A stretch of 64,000 nucleotides of DNA, taken from NCBI GenBank assembly GCA_934437985.1, contig CAKSBI010000002.1:1-64000 (forward strand), written 5' to 3'. Positions 59,319 to 64,000 of the stretch are shown piece by piece. The first letter of the stretch is position 1; every line of letters starts with the position of its first letter. This stretch comes from an uncultured Lachnospiraceae bacterium. Lineage in GTDB: Bacteria; Bacillota; Clostridia; Lachnospirales; Lachnospiraceae. A model generated the notes under the pieces. The model did no database searches and was not told the origin of the DNA. It saw nothing but the letters and a program-made list of their open reading frames with translations. Both the position numbers and the translations under genes were made by a program.

Positions 59319-62300
59319 ATGCGAAATGGCAGATTTAAGAAGGTAAGATGTGGGAAAAGGTTCCTGAGCGTTGTACTTGTACTGGCTATAGTCATTACAG
59401 GTATTCCGGCTATGGAATATTTTAAGGGAGTTACGCATGCGGATGCGGCCGTTACCTATGAACCTAAAAAAATAGGTGTATCTTTAATATGCAGGGATAT
59501 GATAAGTTCAAATGCTGACAAAGTGTATTCAGCAGTAACAAGGACGAACTCATTAGCAGAGGATTCCAAAAACGGAAGCGCATTCAATAATGTTAATATG
59601 CTCGGGCTTACATACCAGAACCGCCATGGTGATGCGGGAAAGTCATACTGGGCCGAGCTTAAGAGTAATAAGTATAAAGGGCTTTATGACCTGGCAAAGA
59701 AGGGCCAGATTGAGCAGAGCGTTTCCGCTAATGTGAAAAACCATAACCATTCAAGCTTTACAAAGCACTGGGGTAAGATTAACCAGTATTGTAAGATAAT
59801 ATTCGGTTACCCAAAGGCTGATAATAATGACTGGTTCTATGGAAGACTGTTTGAAACCAATGACAATCCTGACTATTCCAATATAGGTGGAAATGATTAC
59901 TGGGATAAAATGAATCCTGACAGGGGATATAAGAACAGGCTTGTTATATATATGACTGCAAAAAAAGGATGTGATAACTGCAGCGGTGCGTATATAGAGA
60001 ATGTTTCAGTAGCATTAAAGGATACAAGTGCACCGACTATTTCAGGTATAAAGATCACATCATCAGCTGACAGTGATACTGAGACCAAGTATTTTAAGGC
60101 CGGACAGACAATCTATGTGAGGGTAAAGTTCAGTGAGTATGTGCGTCTGGCAGATAATAATAATTCCAGTGATCAGTCTGCAGGCATTAAGCTTGGACTT
60201 TCACTTGGCAAGGAGAATACAAAGGATGTTACACAGATATATGCAGACCTGATGAGCCTTAAGAATGATGAAGCTGTGTTTTCATATACGGTCCCTTCAG
60301 AGGTTAAAGTTAATAATAAGAATCAGGATATGGACTTCTTTGTATCAGGACTTGCCGATATTGATAAACAGGGCAGCCTGATCGTCAAGTCATCGGCAGG
60401 CAGCAGTTCAAAATTCAACAGGGTATTCCTGGATAATAATGGTAACACATTGTCATATTCAAGTTCTACAATGAACAAGTTAAAAAGTGGCGTTAATGAT
60501 GACGATAAGTTTGAAAATGAAATAAAGAAGACTACAAGTGCAATTACAGATATTGCCGGTAATTCGCTTGATATAAGCTGTTTCAGGGATGATGAGGCAT
60601 TCAAGACAGGTGTTGGTATAACAAGGACATATCTGGATGCGGTATGCCCGGAGGCTGTTAAAGTAGAGCTTTCATCAGATCAGGCAATCAATAAGTCTAA
60701 TGACAATGCCAATAATTATCTGAAACCTGGAACAAAGCTGACAGCAAAAATTGAATATAATGAAAAGCTGAAGAAAATCAGTTCTGAAGAACTTGCCGGT
60801 ATTCAGGCAAAGTTTAACCTGTATGGAAGGAATGGGCAGCAGGTTACCGCAAAGGCTGTCGGTATTTCTTATGGTGATTCAACTAAAATAACATTTGAGC
60901 CGGTAACGGTTACCGGTGATATGGGTATTGATCCTTTATCACCGATAAAGAAAAAGACTGATTATAAAATCACAATAACAGATATTATCAAAAAAGAAGT
61001 CTTAAAGGATTATTCAGATAACAGTGCCGGAGTTGTCGGGGATTTAAGAAGTGATACATCAAAAGACTTTTTCCTTGATAATGAAGCTCCGGTTATTAAG
61101 ATTGATAACATTGCAGCAGATGACAGTAAAACTTATAATATGACAAAGTGCGATGTGGGTGAGGATCAGGAAGTGTACAGCATCGTAATAGATACCACAG
61201 ATGATGATACAGTAAGCGGGAGTGATCTTAAGCCTTTTGTTTCCGGTGTTATGGATGGAAAAGGTTCGTTAAGTGTGGATCTGCAGAGCAGTACTGTTTC
61301 ACAATTCCAGTACATTTTATCACTTAAGCCTCTTTCCAACAGTGACCTTAGTAATAAGAGCTATAAGAATGGTGAGTCCGGCAAGAGTCTGGCGTTATAT
61401 GGAACAGATGACAGGAATACTACATTTACCCTTATAGAAAAGGAAACACATATATATCTTTATATAAAGTTTATAGACAGTATTGACTATGCTTCGGTCG
61501 ATTCGGGAATAAAAGTTAATGTAACAGCGTCAGATGTTAATGGTAATTCCGCGTCAGCTGTTGTAAAGTACGCCTATGAGCCGGCAGATAAGATAAAGCC
61601 TGCAGTTACTTATCAAAATATCCGCCTTAAGGAAAATGATGATAATACTGCTTATCAGGAAGCCGGAGTAAGGATTAAGGATAAGGGCGGAATTGATATT
61701 AATACTATAAAGTATGCCTGGGTAGAAGATGGGGAGCAGGTTCCTGATATAAGCTCGTATAAGCTTTTGCCGGTGGATAGTGTGAAAACGATCAGCACTA
61801 CAGAAGATGGAAAGGTTACGGATTGTCTTGCAACAATAAAGACAGACAATATCGGATTAAACCAGAAATATAATGCAGGGCTTTATGTGTACGTTGAAGA
61901 TGTATCAGGCAATGAGACCCAGAGCGGCAGATTAGTGAACGCTAACATAGATATGAGCATGCCGACGCTGGAGATATCAGTTCCAAAGGACGTTCCTAAT
62001 AAGAAGTCCTCCGTAGTGATCAATGGACCATTTACATCAAGTACTAATCAGGTTGGAATGTTTGTTGCTGTTGAGGATCCGCTTAATGAAGGATATTACT
62101 TTGTTAAAAAATCGTCAGGCAATGCGTCATCAATTGCATCCGGACAGAAAGAGTTCCTTGACGGCGAAAAGTTCAAGTTTTCACACGAATATAATGTTAC
62201 CATATTCCAATATATGTATTATGCACAGATCACACAGGATGGCAGTGAGTATACAATTACCAATTCTGTTGATCTGAAGGGTTCGACTACAGAGTGTGCA

Positions 62301-64000
62301 ATACGCAGGCAGAGATTCATGGCTATAGCATCAGACAAGTATTATGGAAGGCTTAATGTTATGGCAGGTACGGGATTCCTGTCATCAGCCTTTACCGACT
62401 GGGGTACTGATGTTATAAAGTTTGATTCTTCAAAGGGATATATGGATGAAGATTCATTTATCATGATTCCTGACACCTATGCATTATCAGATACGCAGGA
62501 CGTAGAATATAATATGTACACTGAGTATACTTATAAGGCAGTAAATGTGACAATAGATGCCAGGGGCAATTATGGACAGCAGGTAGATAAGAGTCTTTGT
62601 TATAATTATAACCCTGAGAGTAACAAACCGGAATATCTGTCAAGCCTTAAGGGAGCAGGCTTCAGCATTAATATATCCAATATAAGAACTAATGACTTTG
62701 TGACAGAAGACATTGATTATGATTCGGAGAATACATACATTAAGCTTAAGAATGTGGATACCGGATATTATGTTTACGAATGGGAGCTTACCGAAGGTGT
62801 AACAGATATAGACATAACTATTCCGGATGACCTGACGCTTGAGAATGGCCATTATGCAGTTGAAGTATCGATTGGCAGTTATGTGACGGAGGGAGATGCA
62901 AAACACAAGACGGCAACAGCTGTCTGTGATGATATATATCTGTATGATTATTCTGATAAAATGACAGAGGCGTTTGGTATTGACAGTGTATCTGCGCAGG
63001 TCAGCTTTACTGCAGGGGATGAATATGAGGACAGTGAAAGACCACCATATTATGGATATAAGAGCACAGGCTCTTACAGCTTTAACAGAACAGTTGTTGA
63101 TGAAAGGTCTAAGGATTATACATCAGATTTGAAAGACGCATATGATGCAGATACCCTGTATCTTGGAAATTGTGCCACAGATGGGGATAACGACGGCGAT
63201 GTTATCTCATATGACAGAACCATTAAGCTGTCCGTTAACGGCATGGCAGAAGAAGACCTGGACAATTACTGGATCAAGATGTGGACAGGAGATGTGGCAA
63301 ACAGTAAGTCTGCCAGGTGGTTTAAGTTTGAAGCATTTAACGAGACAGATAAAACAATGTCCGTGAGTGTGAAGCCTGTTGATGCTGCAGCCCGGGGAAT
63401 GGAAAGTACGGAGGCTTTTTATACGGATTATGTATCAGGCTTTACAGAGAAGAAGTTTGAAATCCCTGTATTTGAGGGCAGCAATACCGTATCATACCAG
63501 CTTATGAATATTGGCGGTAATAAGTCTGAGGTGCATGAAGTAGAGGTAATGTACTGTAAGACTGCACCGGTGCTTGATATGGAGGTTGATACCCAGGATA
63601 AGGTCACTACTGAGACCGGGGCAAGGGTCACAGGTCTTGGCAGCAGCCTGGTGACAAAGGATGTGAATCTGTATGAGTCAGACTTTGGCGGAAAAGAGTC
63701 AGCTACGGAGCCTGTTACCGGAAGTGCTTTTACTTATACAGAGAATGGAAGACATCTGTACTATGCGATAGACGGATATGGTAATCTTGCATTTAAGCAG
63801 TTTTATATAACTAATATTGACTGTTATGCACCAACTGCTTCATTTAAAACAGTAAGTCCGGCATCATATGTATCCTTAGACAGTGGTTATGGATATATGG
63901 AGAATGCACGTCTTGAGATAGATGTAAAGGATGATAAACCTTTAGTCGGCTCGAATATTGAGATATCCGTAGATGACAGGGAGACGTATACCGTAGACCT
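59319..64000 (+). CDS. Second giant secreted surface protein, incomplete at the window end
   Basis: ATG 59319 follows AGGGGAGGAG. The frame stays open to base 64000 (1560 codons). Signal peptide (about 1-42, THA-DA). The rest is predominantly beta with domains like bacterial Ig-like/SbsA repeats (DIAGNSL near 410, DVSGNETQSG near 868, KVNVTASDVNGNSA-like near 745, recurring 'AxDxxGN' turns) and few cysteines. No enzyme motif was recognised. Its 3' end and any anchor are outside the window. It continues the surface-protein theme of the preceding genes. Confidence 0.85.
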   Translation, partial: MRNGRFKKVRCGKRFLSVVLVLAIVITGIPAMEYFKGVTHADAAVTYEPKKIGVSLICRDMISSNADKVYSAVTRTNSLAEDSKNGSAFNNVNMLGLTYQNRHGDAGKSYWAELKSNKYKGLYDLAKKGQIEQSVSANVKNHNHSSFTKHWGKINQYCKIIFGYPKADNNDWFYGRLFETNDNPDYSNIGGNDYWDKMNPDRGYKNRLVIYMTAKKGCDNCSGAYIENVSVALKDTSAPTISGIKITSSADSDTETKYFKAGQTIYVRVKFSEYVRLADNNNSSDQSAGIKLGLSLGKENTKDVTQIYADLMSLKNDEAVFSYTVPSEVKVNNKNQDMDFFVSGLADIDKQGSLIVKSSAGSSSKFNRVFLDNNGNTLSYSSSTMNKLKSGVNDDDKFENEIKKTTSAITDIAGNSLDISCFRDDEAFKTGVGITRTYLDAVCPEAVKVELSSDQAINKSNDNANNYLKPGTKLTAKIEYNEKLKKISSEELAGIQAKFNLYGRNGQQVTAKAVGISYGDSTKITFEPVTVTGDMGIDPLSPIKKKTDYKITITDIIKKEVLKDYSDNSAGVVGDLRSDTSKDFFLDNEAPVIKIDNIAADDSKTYNMTKCDVGEDQEVYSIVIDTTDDDTVSGSDLKPFVSGVMDGKGSLSVDLQSSTVSQFQYILSLKPLSNSDLSNKSYKNGESGKSLALYGTDDRNTTFTLIEKETHIYLYIKFIDSIDYASVDSGIKVNVTASDVNGNSASAVVKYAYEPADKIKPAVTYQNIRLKENDDNTAYQEAGVRIKDKGGIDINTIKYAWVEDGEQVPDISSYKLLPVDSVKTISTTEDGKVTDCLATIKTDNIGLNQKYNAGLYVYVEDVSGNETQSGRLVNANIDMSMPTLEISVPKDVPNKKSSVVINGPFTSSTNQVGMFVAVEDPLNEGYYFVKKSSGNASSIASGQKEFLDGEKFKFSHEYNVTIFQYMYYAQITQDGSEYTITNSVDLKGSTTECAIRRQRFMAIASDKYYGRLNVMAGTGFLSSAFTDWGTDVIKFDSSKGYMDEDSFIMIPDTYALSDTQDVEYNMYTEYTYKAVNVTIDARGNYGQQVDKSLCYNYNPESNKPEYLSSLKGAGFSINISNIRTNDFVTEDIDYDSENTYIKLKNVDTGYYVYEWELTEGVTDIDITIPDDLTLENGHYAVEVSIGSYVTEGDAKHKTATAVCDDIYLYDYSDKMTEAFGIDSVSAQVSFTAGDEYEDSERPPYYGYKSTGSYSFNRTVVDERSKDYTSDLKDAYDADTLYLGNCATDGDNDGDVISYDRTIKLSVNGMAEEDLDNYWIKMWTGDVANSKSARWFKFEAFNETDKTMSVSVKPVDAAARGMESTEAFYTDYVSGFTEKKFEIPVFEGSNTVSYQLMNIGGNKSEVHEVEVMYCKTAPVLDMEVDTQDKVTTETGARVTGLGSSLVTKDVNLYESDFGGKESATEPVTGSAFTYTENGRHLYYAIDGYGNLAFKQFYITNIDCYAPTASFKTVSPASYVSLDSGYGYMENARLEIDVKDDKPLVGSNIEISVDDRETYTVD

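Overview
The window looks like chromosome from a Gram-positive gut anaerobe of the class Clostridia, most likely Lachnospiraceae. The basis is a YwlC/YwlE/RpiB gene cluster, an ATP synthase operon whose subunit c carries the sodium-binding signature, a CIRCE-controlled Hsp20, secreted GH2/GH43 enzymes, an NHLM-type peptide exporter, Sec signal peptides and strong AGGAGG ribosome sites. I cannot name the genus.

Layout. (1) About 1-11,200 is an accessory region: a Mob/Pre relaxase broken by an exact 26-bp tandem duplication; a DNA adenine methylase with an AlwI-family restriction endonuclease; a DUF262 + HEPN pair; a tRNA-like element with its own terminator; one intact and one decayed DUF6061-like gene; a truncated IS21-family element joined to a truncated TetR gene; then, with visibly higher G+C, a C39-like membrane peptidase, a DUF3795 protein and a two-gene ABC exporter. 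It ends at a long palindrome framed by 10-bp direct repeats. (2) 11,287-18,379 is a minus-strand operon for plant-polysaccharide side chains: a secreted 1350-residue GH2 enzyme and two cytoplasmic GH43 enzymes. (3) 18,597-26,614 holds housekeeping genes: CIRCE-Hsp20, a DnaJ-like protein, a thioredoxin with an altered active-site flank, a GH18/SH3 protein convergent with a CwlD-like amidase, Sua5, a YwlE-like protein lacking its catalytic cysteine, RpiB and ProC. (4) 26,667-34,145 is a complete F-type ATP synthase operon (atpZ-like, atpI-like, B-E-F-H-A-G-D-C) with promoter and terminator.

(5) 34,183-64,000 is the most unusual part. A secreted subtilisin-like protease is divergent from an operon of a lipoprotein binding protein, a membrane-fusion protein, an NHLM C39-peptidase ABC exporter and a second NHLM ABC protein. 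Just after them lies a 54-residue gene (43412-43576), easily missed because of its size, with a textbook double-glycine leader and a 22-residue, cysteine-free, serine-free core. It is followed at once by a ~3000-residue Sec-exported Calx-beta surface protein, a fusion of an extracytoplasmic sensor with an MFS transporter, two GNAT-fold transferases, a regulator with an XRE HTH at one end and a LuxR HTH at the other, and a second giant surface protein that runs off the window. My reading, an inference, is a peptide export or signalling locus coupled to display of giant surface proteins. No modification enzyme for the peptide is visible nearby.
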